Assembly (NCBI RefSeq): GCF_024055795.1
Contig: NZ_JAMXMY010000028.1
Location: 58,886 to 122,885, forward strand
Direction: 5' to 3'
Source: Actinoallomurus purpureus
GTDB lineage: Bacteria > Actinomycetota > Actinomycetes > Streptosporangiales > Streptosporangiaceae
DNA: 64,000 bases
Below are positions 8,785 to 16,947 of this stretch, piece after piece. Below the pieces are notes generated by a model. The model had not been told where the DNA came from and did not search any database. It worked only from the letters and a program-made list of their open reading frames with translations. The translations under genes and the position numbers were made by a program. Numbering within the stretch: position 1 is the stretch's first letter; each line of letters opens with the position of its first letter.

Positions 8785-9359
8785 GGCGTCACCCCCATCT
8801 CCTCGAGTACGACGCGCAGCGCACGGAGCGCGTAGTAGACCCGTGACTTGACCGTGCCGACCGGGATGCCGAGCACCTCGGCGGCCTCATTGACCGTGCG
8901 GTCGCGCAGGACGGTCTCGGTGAGCACCTCGCGGTGCGCAGGACTCAGCGACTTCAACGCCTCGGATACGACCACGCCGCGCAGCAGATCCTCCATGCCG
9001 TCCGGGGTCTGGAGATTCTCCAGAGGTCCCTCGCCCGCCTCTTGGGGCCGCGCTCCCCGGCGGCGCCTCTCGTCGATGACGATACGGCGGGCGACCGTCG
9101 CCAGCCAAGGCATCAGGCTACCCGCCTCGACGTCGAGCTGGTCCAGGCTGCGCCACGCGCGGATCATCGTCTCCTGGACGACGTCCTCGGCCCACTGCCG
9201 GTCGCCGCCGGTCTGGCGGACGACGAAGGCGAGCAGGGGGTCGTGGTACTCCTCGTACAGCCGAGCGATGATCAGCTCGTCATCGGCGTCGGTCACCGGA
9301 CGCAGCGCGCGCAACCAGGTCCGTGCCTTCGTCCTGCCGCGCGCTCCGGGAAATGCCAT
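8781..9359 (-). CDS. ECF RNA polymerase sigma factor (SigK/SigL-like)
   Basis: A 192-aa group 4 sigma factor. Region 2 (DPLLAFVVRQTGGDRQWAED and IRAWRSLDQLD) and region 4 helix-turn-helix (TVNEAAEVLGIPVGTVKSRV) are clear; region 3 is absent, as expected for ECF. The open frame extends 32 codons upstream, but the ATG at 9359 gives the normal family length and has GGAG about 10 nt upstream. Co-transcribed with its anti-sigma factor; such pairs are usually autoregulated. Targets are unknown; the carbohydrate genes to the left of the promoter are possible but unproven. Confidence 0.92.
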   Translation of the reverse strand: MAFPGARGRTKARTWLRALRPVTDADDELIIARLYEEYHDPLLAFVVRQTGGDRQWAEDVVQETMIRAWRSLDQLDVEAGSLMPWLATVARRIVIDERRRRGARPQEAGEGPLENLQTPDGMEDLLRGVVVSEALKSLSPAHREVLTETVLRDRTVNEAAEVLGIPVGTVKSRVYYALRALRVVLEEMGVTP

Positions 9360-9617
9360 GGCGGGGGTTCTCCGGACGGTCGGGAGCGCGATGGTCAACG
9401 ATAGACCCGGCGGCGACCGGATCGCGCGTGCGGCACCGCTCCCGGCGGCTCGCACGTGGACGCGTGGACCCGTGGGGCGTGCCCGTGGCGGTGCAGTCCC
9501 ATCGTCATCCCTCCCGTGTTCCGGTGACGGCGGTTCCGGTGACGACAGGGAGTACGCGCCCGGCCCGGCGCGTGGTTCAACGCGGACGGATTTTTCCGCC
9601 GGATCCGGGACGGCGGC

Positions 9618-10289
9618 TCACAGTGCCTTGCGCAGCCACTGCTCGACGCCGGCGACGTGCACGGTGGCCAGGGCCCGGGCGACGTCCGCCTGCCGGGCCG
9701 CCAGGGCGTCGAGGATGGCGTGGTGCTCGTCCAGGGTCCGCCGCAGCGCCCCCTCCTGGGTGAGCCCGCGCCACACGCGCGCCCGGATGGTCGGGCCGCA
9801 GAGGGTGTCGACGAGGGAGTAGAGGACGGAGTTCCCGGCGGCCTCGGCGATCCGGCGGTGGAACTCCAGGTCGTTCTCGACGAGGTCCTCCACGTCGGAC
9901 TCGTCGGTGACCTTGGCCAGGTGGTCGCGCAGGGCGTCGACGGTCTCGAGGCTGATCTGCTGGGCCGCCAGCGCGGTCGCCGCGGGCTCAAGGATGCGGC
10001 GGACCTCGAAGAACTCCAGCACGGTCTTGTCGTGGTGCAGGTCGACGATGAAGCTCAACCCGTCGAGCAGCGCCTTCGGTTCCAGGCTCGTGACGTAGGT
10101 GCCGTCCCCCTGCCGGACATCGAGAATCCTGACCAGTGACAGGGCCCGGACGGCCTCCCGGAGGGAGTTGCGGGACAGCCCGAGCTGGGCCGCCAGGTCC
10201 GCCTCCTTGGGAAGCCGGTCACCGGGCCGTAGTTCACCGGACACGATCATTCCCTTGATCTTCTCGATCGCGTCGTCCGTGATCGGCAT
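9618..10289 (-). CDS. GntR-family regulator, FadR/FCD subfamily
   Basis: A 223-aa transcription factor with N-terminal winged helix (RLPKEADLAAQLGLSRNSLR about residues 25-45, GDGTYVT wing) and C-terminal all-helical FCD ligand domain whose metal/ligand histidines lie in the LEFHRRIAEA and DEHHAILDAL helices. The start ATG 10289 has GGGAGGGG directly upstream; 13 more codons upstream are open but lack this site. FCD regulators usually sense organic or sugar acids and repress the neighbouring catabolic genes. It faces away from the GH18 gene, so it is the natural local regulator of the left part of the carbohydrate island. Confidence 0.92.
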   Translation of the reverse strand: MPITDDAIEKIKGMIVSGELRPGDRLPKEADLAAQLGLSRNSLREAVRALSLVRILDVRQGDGTYVTSLEPKALLDGLSFIVDLHHDKTVLEFFEVRRILEPAATALAAQQISLETVDALRDHLAKVTDESDVEDLVENDLEFHRRIAEAAGNSVLYSLVDTLCGPTIRARVWRGLTQEGALRRTLDEHHAILDALAARQADVARALATVHVAGVEQWLRKAL

Positions 10290-10389
10290 CGTCGCCCCTC
10301 CCCTACCGGCTCCTCCGGTGAACGCCACCGGAACGTTGCGCGTTCCCAGACTGCCATGTGGCCCACACCGGCCACACGCCCGGAGGGGC

Positions 10390-10419
10390 TTGACGCAACG
10401 CGTCGACCGATGATGACAT
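10390..10419 (+). promoter_or_regulatory. candidate promoter of the GH18 gene
   Basis: TTGACG at 10390-10395 and TGACAT at 10414-10419, spaced 18 nt, would start RNA near 10426, immediately before the 21-bp palindrome at 10431-10451. The -10 match is poor, so this is tentative. Confidence 0.3.
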
Positions 10420-10430
10420 CGGCAGTCGTC

Positions 10431-10451
10431 GGTTAGGAAGGTTTCCTAACC
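10431..10451. promoter_or_regulatory. 21-bp palindrome upstream of GH18 gene
   Basis: GGTTAGGAA (10431-10439) and TTCCTAACC (10443-10451) are perfect 9-nt inverted arms around a 3-nt spacer, in an AT-richer patch 75 nt before the GH18 start. The geometry (two half-turns, odd spacer) suits a dimeric repressor of the GntR, LacI or ROK type. It is the only perfect palindrome of this length in the divergent region and a strong operator candidate. Confidence 0.55.
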
Positions 10452-10525
10452 AAGACCGCACTCGGACATTGCCGGCCGGGGGCGCGTCGGGGGCCGCGTA
10501 CCGGATCGGCGAAAGGAGACCGACC

Positions 10526-11536
10526 GTGCCCATTGCCCCGCGTACCCTGCTCGCCGCGGCCGCCGCCGTGACGGCCGCCCAGGTGGCCCTCGCCGCACCC
10601 GGCCACGCCACTCCCACCGCCCGCGACGCGGGCCCGAACGCCGCCGCATCGCCCGGCGTCGCCGTCGCCCCGTACGAGTACCTCGGCTGGGGCAGCCCGC
10701 AGGCACCCGCCTCGGTGCTGTCCGCCACCGGCGTCAAGTGGCTCACCCTCGCCTTCGTCCTGTCGGACGGCGGCTGCACCCCGAAGTGGGACGGCAGCCG
10801 TTCGCTCACCGGTTCGGACAAGACCGCCATCAACTCCATCCGCTCGGCGGGCGGCGACGTCGTCGTCTCGTTCGGCGGCTGGAGCGGCAACAAGCTCGGC
10901 GACCACTGCTCGAGCGCCTCCGCCCTCGCCGGCGCGTACCAGAAGGTGATCGACGCCTACGGCCTCAAGGCCATCGACATCGACATCGAGTCCACCGAGT
11001 TCTCCAGCGGGACGGTCCAGCAGCGGGTCATCGACGCCCTGAAGATCGTCAAGTCGAACAACTCCGGGATCAAGACCTACATCACGTTCGGCACGACGCC
11101 GAGCGGCCCAGACTCCACCGGCAAGGCCCTGATCAACCGGGGCGCCAAGGCCGGCCTCGCGAACGACGGCTGGGTGATCATGCCGTTCGACTTCGGCGGT
11201 CACAGCGGCTCGATGGGCAGCGTCACGACCGCCGCCGCGGACGGGCTGAAGAACGCCGTCAAGAGCGCGTACGGCTACAGCGACTCGGTGGCCTACTCCC
11301 ACATCGGCATCTCGTCGATGAACGGCAAGACCGACGAGTCCGACGAGACGGTCACCACCGGCGACTTCTCGACGATCCTGTCGTACGCGAAGACGCACCA
11401 CATCGCCCGGCTCACCTTCTGGGCCGTCAACCGCGACCGCCAGTGCGGCTCCGGCCAGAGCGCCGGCGACTCGTGCAGCGGCGTCTCCCAGTCGGCGTAC
11501 GCCTTCAGCAAGATCTTCGCCCAGTACACGGGCTGA
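10526..11536 (+). CDS. secreted GH18 chitinase-like glycosidase
   Basis: A 336-aa exported protein with a Sec signal peptide (about residues 1-25, ending GHA) and a single GH18 TIM barrel. Strand 3 motif is SFGGWSG; the catalytic strand reads AIDIDIE with D151, D153 and the proton donor E155. The first Asp of the canonical DxxDxDxE is Lys here, as in the PF-ChiA-like branch. No chitin-binding module. GTG start at 10526 is preceded by AAGGAG; the frame runs 19 codons further upstream without such a site. Probably an endo-acting N-acetylglucosaminidase or chitinase; exact substrate uncertain. Confidence 0.85.
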   Translation: MPIAPRTLLAAAAAVTAAQVALAAPGHATPTARDAGPNAAASPGVAVAPYEYLGWGSPQAPASVLSATGVKWLTLAFVLSDGGCTPKWDGSRSLTGSDKTAINSIRSAGGDVVVSFGGWSGNKLGDHCSSASALAGAYQKVIDAYGLKAIDIDIESTEFSSGTVQQRVIDALKIVKSNNSGIKTYITFGTTPSGPDSTGKALINRGAKAGLANDGWVIMPFDFGGHSGSMGSVTTAAADGLKNAVKSAYGYSDSVAYSHIGISSMNGKTDESDETVTTGDFSTILSYAKTHHIARLTFWAVNRDRQCGSGQSAGDSCSGVSQSAYAFSKIFAQYTG

Positions 11537-11547
11537 CCCCACCGTCC

Positions 11548-11579
11548 CGGCGTGCTCCCGCGCTCGCGGGGGCACGCCG
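11548..11579. terminator. terminator after GH18 gene
   Basis: Two 15-nt arms (11548-11562 and 11565-11579) pair fully except for one G-U, starting 11 nt after the GH18 stop. Very GC-rich with no U tract, typical of actinobacteria. Confidence 0.75.
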
Positions 11580-11664
11580 AGCACATCGAGACATCCGATG
11601 TATCGTCGGACTCGGCGCCGCGCCGCCTCGCCGGCACGACCCCGTTACCACCGATCGAACACCC

Positions 11665-11682
11665 GGTAGAGCTGCATCTACC
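11665..11682. promoter_or_regulatory. inverted repeat upstream of sugar dehydrogenase promoter
   Basis: GGTAGA (11665-11670) and TCTACC (11677-11682) flank a 6-nt spacer, 17 nt upstream of the candidate -35 element. An operator for the FadR-type or ROK regulator of the island is plausible; no second copy was found. Confidence 0.4.
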
Positions 11683-11698
11683 AAAATCCAACAATCCA

Positions 11699-11726
11699 TT
11701 GACACGGGAAACACTGCTGTTACATT
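11699..11726 (+). promoter_or_regulatory. promoter of the sugar dehydrogenase gene
   Basis: A consensus -35 TTGACA (11699-11704) and TACATT -10 (11721-11726) with a 16-nt spacer, in unusually AT-rich DNA. Transcription would begin near 11733, about 40 nt before the ATG. Confidence 0.6.
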
Positions 11727-11772
11727 TCCAGCAAAGATCCCATCTTTCCGTTCCAGGAGCGGCGGCAGGATC

Positions 11773-13809
11773 ATGAACAGAATCCTTGGTTTACTCGGCC
11801 TGGGCACCCTCGGCGCCGGGCTGTTGATCGGAGCATCACCGGCGCACGGGGCCGCACCCGTGCTGCTCAGCCAGAACAAGCCCGCGACGGCGTCATCGGA
11901 AGGCGGATCGGGGTACGCCGCCAAGTACGCGGTCGACGGCGACACCTCCACACGCTGGGCCAGCGTGCGCGACTCCGACCCGCAGTGGATCTACGTCGAC
12001 CTGGGCGCGACCGCGCAGGTCAGCGAGGTCAAGCTGGGCTGGGACCTGTCGTGCGCCACGGCGTACCGCGTCCAGACCTCGGGCGACCACGCCACCTGGA
12101 CGGACGTCTACTCGACGACCTCCGGGGACGGCGGCACCGACGACCTCACCGGGCTGACCGCGAGCGGCCGGTACGTCCGGGTGTACGGCACGAGCCGGTG
12201 CCGGAACACCAGCGGCTACGGCTACTCCCTCCAGGAGCTGCAGGTCTACGGCACGACCGGCGGCGACACGCAGGCGCCCACGACCCCGGGCAACGTTCAT
12301 TCGACGGCGGTGACCAGCGACAGCATCACCCTCGCGTGGGACGCCGCCACCGATGACGTCGGCGTGGCCGCCTACGACATCTACAACGACGGCAACAAGA
12401 TCTCCGAGGCCGCCGGTACCGCGACGAGCAAGACGATCACCGGCCTGACGCCGAAGACGCAGTACCGGCTGACCGTGTTCGCGCGGGACGCCGCGGGCAA
12501 CGTCTCGCCGAGCAGCGCCTCGGTCACGGTGACCACCACGGCGACGTCGGACACCCAGCCGCCGACCGCTCCGGCGAACCTGCGCTCGACCGCGGTGACG
12601 AGCGGCAGCGTCTCCCTGGCCTGGGACGCCTCCACCGACGACGTCGGAGTCACCGGATACGACGTCTACAGCGGCGGCACGGCCATCGTCACCGGGGTAA
12701 AGACCACCTCCACGACGATCAGCGGCCTGGCCGCGAACACCTCCTACACGTTCACGGTGAAGGCGAAGGACGCCGGCAACAACGTCTCCGACGCCAGCAA
12801 CGCGGTCACGGTGAAGACGGAGTCGTCCTCCGGGGGCGGCGTGCCGTCGAGCATCACCACCGTCTCGTCCGGCTGGACGATCCCCTGGGGGATGTCCTGG
12901 CTCCCGGACGGCTCCGCGCTGATCACCGAACGCGACTCCTTCAAGGTCTTCAAGCTCACCCAGAGCGGCACGAAGACCCAGGTCGGCACCGTGCCGAACG
13001 CGGTGACCACCGACGGTGAGGGCGGCCTGCTGGGCATCGCGGTCTCGCCGAACTGGAGCAGCGACCACTACGTGTACATCATGCACACGGCGTCGGAGGG
13101 CAACCGGATCGTCCGGATGACCTACGACGGCAGCTCGCTCAGCGGCTACAAGATCCTCGTCCAGGGCATCAAGAAGAACCGCTACCACAACGGCGGACGA
13201 CTGAAGTTCGGCCCGGACGGCTACCTGTACGCCACCACCGGCGAGGCGCAGACGCCCGACCTCGCCCAGGACAAGACCTCCCTCAACGGCAAGATCCTGC
13301 GGATGACCACCGACGGGACGGCCGCACCCGGCAACCCGTTCGGCACTCTCGTCTACAGCTACGGGCACCGGAACCCGCAGGGCATCACCTGGGACCCGCA
13401 GGGACGGCTGTGGGAGGCCGAGTTCGGCAACAGCAAGTACGACGAGGTCAATCTGATCGAGCCGGGCAAGAACTACGGCTGGCCGACCTGTGAGGGCTCC
13501 TGCAGCACCTCGGGGATGACCAACCCGAAAGTGCAGTGGCCGGTCGCCAACGCCTCCCCCAGCGACATCACGTACGCCGACGGCGCCCTGTACGTCGCGG
13601 CGCTGAAGGGCCAGCGGCTGTGGCGCGTCCCGGTCAGCGGCACCACCACCGGCACGCCGGCGGCCTACTACGTCAACACGTACGGCCGGCTGCGCACCGT
13701 GGAGACCGTCCCCGGCAAGAACGCGCTGTGGCTGTCCACCACCAACTGCGACAACAACGGCAACCAGTCCGACGGTTCGGACAAGGTCTTCCGAATCGAC
13801 CTGAAGTGA
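11773..13809 (+). CDS. secreted PQQ-dependent sugar dehydrogenase with F5/8C and FnIII domains
   Basis: A 678-aa secreted modular oxidoreductase. Signal peptide 1-27; F5/8 type C (discoidin/CBM32-like) carbohydrate-binding domain about 28-162; two fibronectin III domains about 166-255 and 260-350; then a six-bladed beta-propeller of the glucose/sorbosone dehydrogenase (soluble GDH/AA12-like) family, about 357-678. The propeller shows WGMSWLPDG at its start, YHNGGRLKFGPDG with H472 in the position of the catalytic histidine of soluble GDH, and GHRNPQGITWD. Such enzymes oxidise an aldose at C1 using PQQ. The complete pqq operon lies 8 kb downstream on the same strand, strongly supporting PQQ use. 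Start ATG lacks a strong ribosome site (AGGATC). Confidence 0.88.
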   Translation: MNRILGLLGLGTLGAGLLIGASPAHGAAPVLLSQNKPATASSEGGSGYAAKYAVDGDTSTRWASVRDSDPQWIYVDLGATAQVSEVKLGWDLSCATAYRVQTSGDHATWTDVYSTTSGDGGTDDLTGLTASGRYVRVYGTSRCRNTSGYGYSLQELQVYGTTGGDTQAPTTPGNVHSTAVTSDSITLAWDAATDDVGVAAYDIYNDGNKISEAAGTATSKTITGLTPKTQYRLTVFARDAAGNVSPSSASVTVTTTATSDTQPPTAPANLRSTAVTSGSVSLAWDASTDDVGVTGYDVYSGGTAIVTGVKTTSTTISGLAANTSYTFTVKAKDAGNNVSDASNAVTVKTESSSGGGVPSSITTVSSGWTIPWGMSWLPDGSALITERDSFKVFKLTQSGTKTQVGTVPNAVTTDGEGGLLGIAVSPNWSSDHYVYIMHTASEGNRIVRMTYDGSSLSGYKILVQGIKKNRYHNGGRLKFGPDGYLYATTGEAQTPDLAQDKTSLNGKILRMTTDGTAAPGNPFGTLVYSYGHRNPQGITWDPQGRLWEAEFGNSKYDEVNLIEPGKNYGWPTCEGSCSTSGMTNPKVQWPVANASPSDITYADGALYVAALKGQRLWRVPVSGTTTGTPAAYYVNTYGRLRTVETVPGKNALWLSTTNCDNNGNQSDGSDKVFRIDLK

Positions 13810-13836
13810 CCACCTCCTGAAGTAACCCCGTTTCGT

Positions 13837-13876
13837 GACCGCGTCCCCGGTGCGCCAGGGGCCCGGGGGCGCGGTC
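13837..13876. terminator. terminator after sugar dehydrogenase gene
   Basis: Arms 13837-13850 and 13863-13876 form a 14-bp stem with one G-U pair and a 12-nt loop, 27 nt after the stop codon. It separates the dehydrogenase from the downstream hydrolase operon. Confidence 0.72.
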
Positions 13877-13942
13877 ACCCCCAACCGGCACCGCCGGTCC
13901 CCATCCGGGCAGCCCCTGCCACAGCCAGGAAGAACCCCCGCC

Positions 13943-15703
13943 ATGCGACGACGATCACTGCGCCTCCCGGCCGCCGGCCTGGCCGCGCTCGCCCTCACCC
14001 TGACCACCACGGCCACCCCCGCGCGCGCCGAGCTGACCAACCCGCGCCAGGACTGGCTGCGGAACTCCACCGCGGGGCTGTTCCTGCACTGGGGCCTGCG
14101 GACGAGCCCCGCCCACACGAACTGCAGCACCTGGGAGTCCGACGTCACGAAGGGCGGCTGGAGCGCGGACTACTGGGTCGGTGAGGCCCAGAAGCTGCAC
14201 GCCAAGTACCTCGTCCTCGCGTCGTTCCACAGCCGCCTCGGGTACGCGCGCGCCTGGCCGTCGAAGGTCCCCGGCAGCTGCACCACCAAGCGGGACTTCC
14301 TGGGCGAGCTGATCAGCGCGGCGAAGGCCAAGGGGCTGAAGGTCATCCTCTACATGACCAACGACCCGCAGTGGCACGACGAGGGCGGCCACGAGTGGCT
14401 CGACTCCTCCGCCTACTCCAAGTACAAGGGCAAGACCGTCGACCTCACCACCAACGACGGCTTCGGGCAGTTCTCCTACGACAACTTCGTCGAGGTCATG
14501 CAGAACTACCCCGACCTGGCCGGGTTCTGGATCGACAACGACAGCCAGTACTGGATCGACCACGGCCTGTACGAGAAGATCCGCCAGGACCGGCCGGACA
14601 TGCTGCTGTCCAACAACAACGAAGACACGCCGATCATGGACACGGTCAGCAACGAGCAGAAGACCGGCATGACCCCGTCGTACGACTACCCCGCCGCCAC
14701 CTGGTCCCCCGCGCCGCGGCTCACCGAGGCCTGCTACAAGCTCCCCTCGACCGGCGCCTGGTGGTATGACGGCTCGAACTCCTCGGTCGACAAGGCGCTG
14801 AACGTCGGCCGGCTCGTCACCAACGCCGGCTCCTCGATCAAGTCGCTGATGGCCGAGACGGCGCAGGTCAACGGCACGTTCCCCTCGAACCAGACCTCGT
14901 ACAACACCTTCCTGAACGGCTACCTCGGCCCAATCTGGAGCTCGATCGACGGCACCGAGGGCGGCGGCTACATGTACGGCGGCCTGCAGCCCGGCTCGTG
15001 GAACGACGGGGCGTACGGCGTCACCACGGTCAGCAAGACGGACCCGAACCTCCACTACGTCCACGTGCTGACCAAGCCGTCGACGAGCACGCTGAAGGTC
15101 CGGGACAACGGCTACAAGGTCACCAAGGTCACGAACCTGCGCACCGGCGCGGCGCTGAGCTTCGGCCAGTCCGGCGGTTCCCTGACCATCACCGGCATCG
15201 GCGACTGGGACACCTACGACACGGTCTTCAAGGTCGAGACGTCCGGCCGCACCGGCATCTACTCCGGCGTGACCGCGACCGCGAGCGCGTCCAAGAGCGG
15301 CTATCCGGCGAGCGACCTCGTCGACGGCAGCTACCTGAAGTGGTGGGACAACAACGGCACCCTCCCCGTCACCGTCACCCTCGATCTCGGCTCGGCGAAG
15401 AAGGTCGCCTACCTCGGCGTCAACCAGCGCGAGTGGTCGGTGAGCTACAAGCGGTCGAGCACCGAGGACTCCGCCCGGATCAAGGCGTACAAGGTCCAGT
15501 CCAGCACTGACGGCACGACCTGGACGACCGTGAAGTCCGGCACGATGCCCAGCGCCCGCGGCGTGCGGTTCATCGACCTCGGCATCGCCTCCGCGCGGTA
15601 CGTGCGGCTGGAGGTCGACAGCACCTGGGCCGCGTCCTCGGCCACCAAGTTCTACAAGAAGCTCCTGATCGACGAGATGTGGCTGGGGTCGGACTATGCG
15701 TAA
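13943..15703 (+). CDS. secreted GH29 (alpha-L-fucosidase)-like protein, paralogue 1
   Basis: A 586-aa exported protein: signal peptide ending about residue 29 (ARA), catalytic barrel resembling GH29 with GLFLHWG at 45-51, DNFVEVMQNYPDLAGFWIDND with D198 in the nucleophile position, and a C-terminal F5/8C-like beta-sandwich (about 440-580). The acid/base residue cannot be assigned by eye. ATG 13943 is selected because a proper signal peptide begins there, with AGGAAG upstream. Closely related to the gene at 19927-21711; the two bracket the GH105, GH28 and GH27 genes. Could release fucose or a related deoxy-sugar from pectic side chains; specificity is inference. Its stop overlaps the GH105 start. 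Confidence 0.8.
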   Translation: MRRRSLRLPAAGLAALALTLTTTATPARAELTNPRQDWLRNSTAGLFLHWGLRTSPAHTNCSTWESDVTKGGWSADYWVGEAQKLHAKYLVLASFHSRLGYARAWPSKVPGSCTTKRDFLGELISAAKAKGLKVILYMTNDPQWHDEGGHEWLDSSAYSKYKGKTVDLTTNDGFGQFSYDNFVEVMQNYPDLAGFWIDNDSQYWIDHGLYEKIRQDRPDMLLSNNNEDTPIMDTVSNEQKTGMTPSYDYPAATWSPAPRLTEACYKLPSTGAWWYDGSNSSVDKALNVGRLVTNAGSSIKSLMAETAQVNGTFPSNQTSYNTFLNGYLGPIWSSIDGTEGGGYMYGGLQPGSWNDGAYGVTTVSKTDPNLHYVHVLTKPSTSTLKVRDNGYKVTKVTNLRTGAALSFGQSGGSLTITGIGDWDTYDTVFKVETSGRTGIYSGVTATASASKSGYPASDLVDGSYLKWWDNNGTLPVTVTLDLGSAKKVAYLGVNQREWSVSYKRSSTEDSARIKAYKVQSSTDGTTWTTVKSGTMPSARGVRFIDLGIASARYVRLEVDSTWAASSATKFYKKLLIDEMWLGSDYA

Positions 15704-16907
15704 GCCGAGAAAGCGCATTCTCGGGTCGGGACGCTCGCCCGCGGTCGCCGTCACCGCGCTGCTCTGCGCGGCGCTGGCCACGCTCACCACGCCGGCGTCG
15801 GCCGCCCGCCCGGGACACGCCGCCAGGGCGGCCACCGACTGGTCGGTGGCGGTCGTCGACTCGACGACCGCACGCGACACTCCGAGCAAGATCGGCGGCT
15901 GGTCGTACCCGGTCGGGCTGTACCTGTACGGCCAGTACCTCGTCTACCAGCGCACCCACGACGCGAAGTACCTGTCGTACATCAAGAGCTGGGCGGACCG
16001 CTTCGTCGACTCGAAGGGGAACATCGGCCAGAGCTTCAGCAACCTCGACAGCATGCAGGCGGGCCGGATCCTCGTCCTGCTGCACCACGAGACCGGCCAG
16101 GCGCGTTACCAGACCGCCGCCGCCAAGATCCGTGACCGCCTCAAGACCTACCCGCGGACCTCCGACGGCGCGTTCTGGCACGGGACGTCCAGCAGCCGGG
16201 CGCACCAGCTGTGGGCCGACGGGGCGTACATGGTCGACCCGTTCCTCGTCGAGTACGGCCAGGAGTTCGGCGACACCGCCTACACCGACGACGAGGCGAC
16301 CAAGCAGCTCGTGGTGTACGGCACGCACCTGCAGGTGTCGAACGGCCTGCTGAGGCACGCCTACGACGAGTCCAAGAAGGCGAGCTGGGCGGACTCCAAG
16401 ACCGGTCTGGCGCCGGAGCACTGGTGCCGGGCGATCGGCTGGTACGCCATGGCCACGGTCAACGTGCTGGACGCCGTCCCGGCGAGCAACGCGCGGAGGC
16501 CACAGCTGCTGACCATCCTGCGCGACCTCGCCGCCGGCCTCGAGCGTTACCAGGACCCGGCCACCGGGCGCTGGTTCCAGGTCGTCGACAAGGGGTCGCA
16601 GTCGGGCAACTGGACCGAGACATCGTGCTCCAGCATGTTCGCCTTCGCGCTGTCACGAGCCGTGGAGCAGGGCTACATCGACGCGCACTACAAGACGGTC
16701 GCCGACCGCGCCTACCAGGGCGTGCTCAAGAAGATCTCGCTGGGGAGCGACGGCCGTACGAACCTGACCGACATCTCCGTCGGCACGAACGTCGGGTCCT
16801 TCTCCTACTACGTCGGCCGGACCCGGGCGACCAACGACTTCCACGGCCTCGGGGCCTTTTTGATCATGAACGAGCAGTTCGTCCGCACGGAAGGAGCGAT
16901 CCGCTGA
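15696..16907 (+). CDS. secreted GH105/GH88-type unsaturated glycuronyl hydrolase
   Basis: A 403-aa protein with signal peptide (about 1-36, ending ASA) and a single (alpha/alpha)6 barrel of the YteR/GH105 type. Visible motifs are HQLWADGAYMVDPF, carrying the likely catalytic Asp that hydrates the C4-C5 double bond, and HWCRAIGWYAMATVNVL. Family enzymes act on unsaturated rhamnogalacturonan or glucuronyl oligosaccharides left by polysaccharide lyases. ATG 15696 overlaps the previous stop by 8 bp, so translation is coupled. Together with the downstream GH28 protein it points to pectin/rhamnogalacturonan as the target. Confidence 0.85.
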   Translation: MRKPRKRILGSGRSPAVAVTALLCAALATLTTPASAARPGHAARAATDWSVAVVDSTTARDTPSKIGGWSYPVGLYLYGQYLVYQRTHDAKYLSYIKSWADRFVDSKGNIGQSFSNLDSMQAGRILVLLHHETGQARYQTAAAKIRDRLKTYPRTSDGAFWHGTSSSRAHQLWADGAYMVDPFLVEYGQEFGDTAYTDDEATKQLVVYGTHLQVSNGLLRHAYDESKKASWADSKTGLAPEHWCRAIGWYAMATVNVLDAVPASNARRPQLLTILRDLAAGLERYQDPATGRWFQVVDKGSQSGNWTETSCSSMFAFALSRAVEQGYIDAHYKTVADRAYQGVLKKISLGSDGRTNLTDISVGTNVGSFSYYVGRTRATNDFHGLGAFLIMNEQFVRTEGAIR

Positions 16908-16947
16908 ACCCCTGCCCCTCTTTCCCGCCTCCTCCCCGGAAAGAACC

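Noticed and set aside
11893..14148. A 751-codon open frame on the minus strand opposite the sugar dehydrogenase
   Set aside because: Antisense shadow of a GC-rich gene; Arg/Gly/Val-rich with no motif, and it runs through the start of another gene.
13955..15889. A 644-codon minus-strand frame opposite the first GH29-like gene; a 589-codon one lies opposite the second at 20032-21801
   Set aside because: Both are codon-position shadows. Their similarity to each other only mirrors that of the real paralogues.
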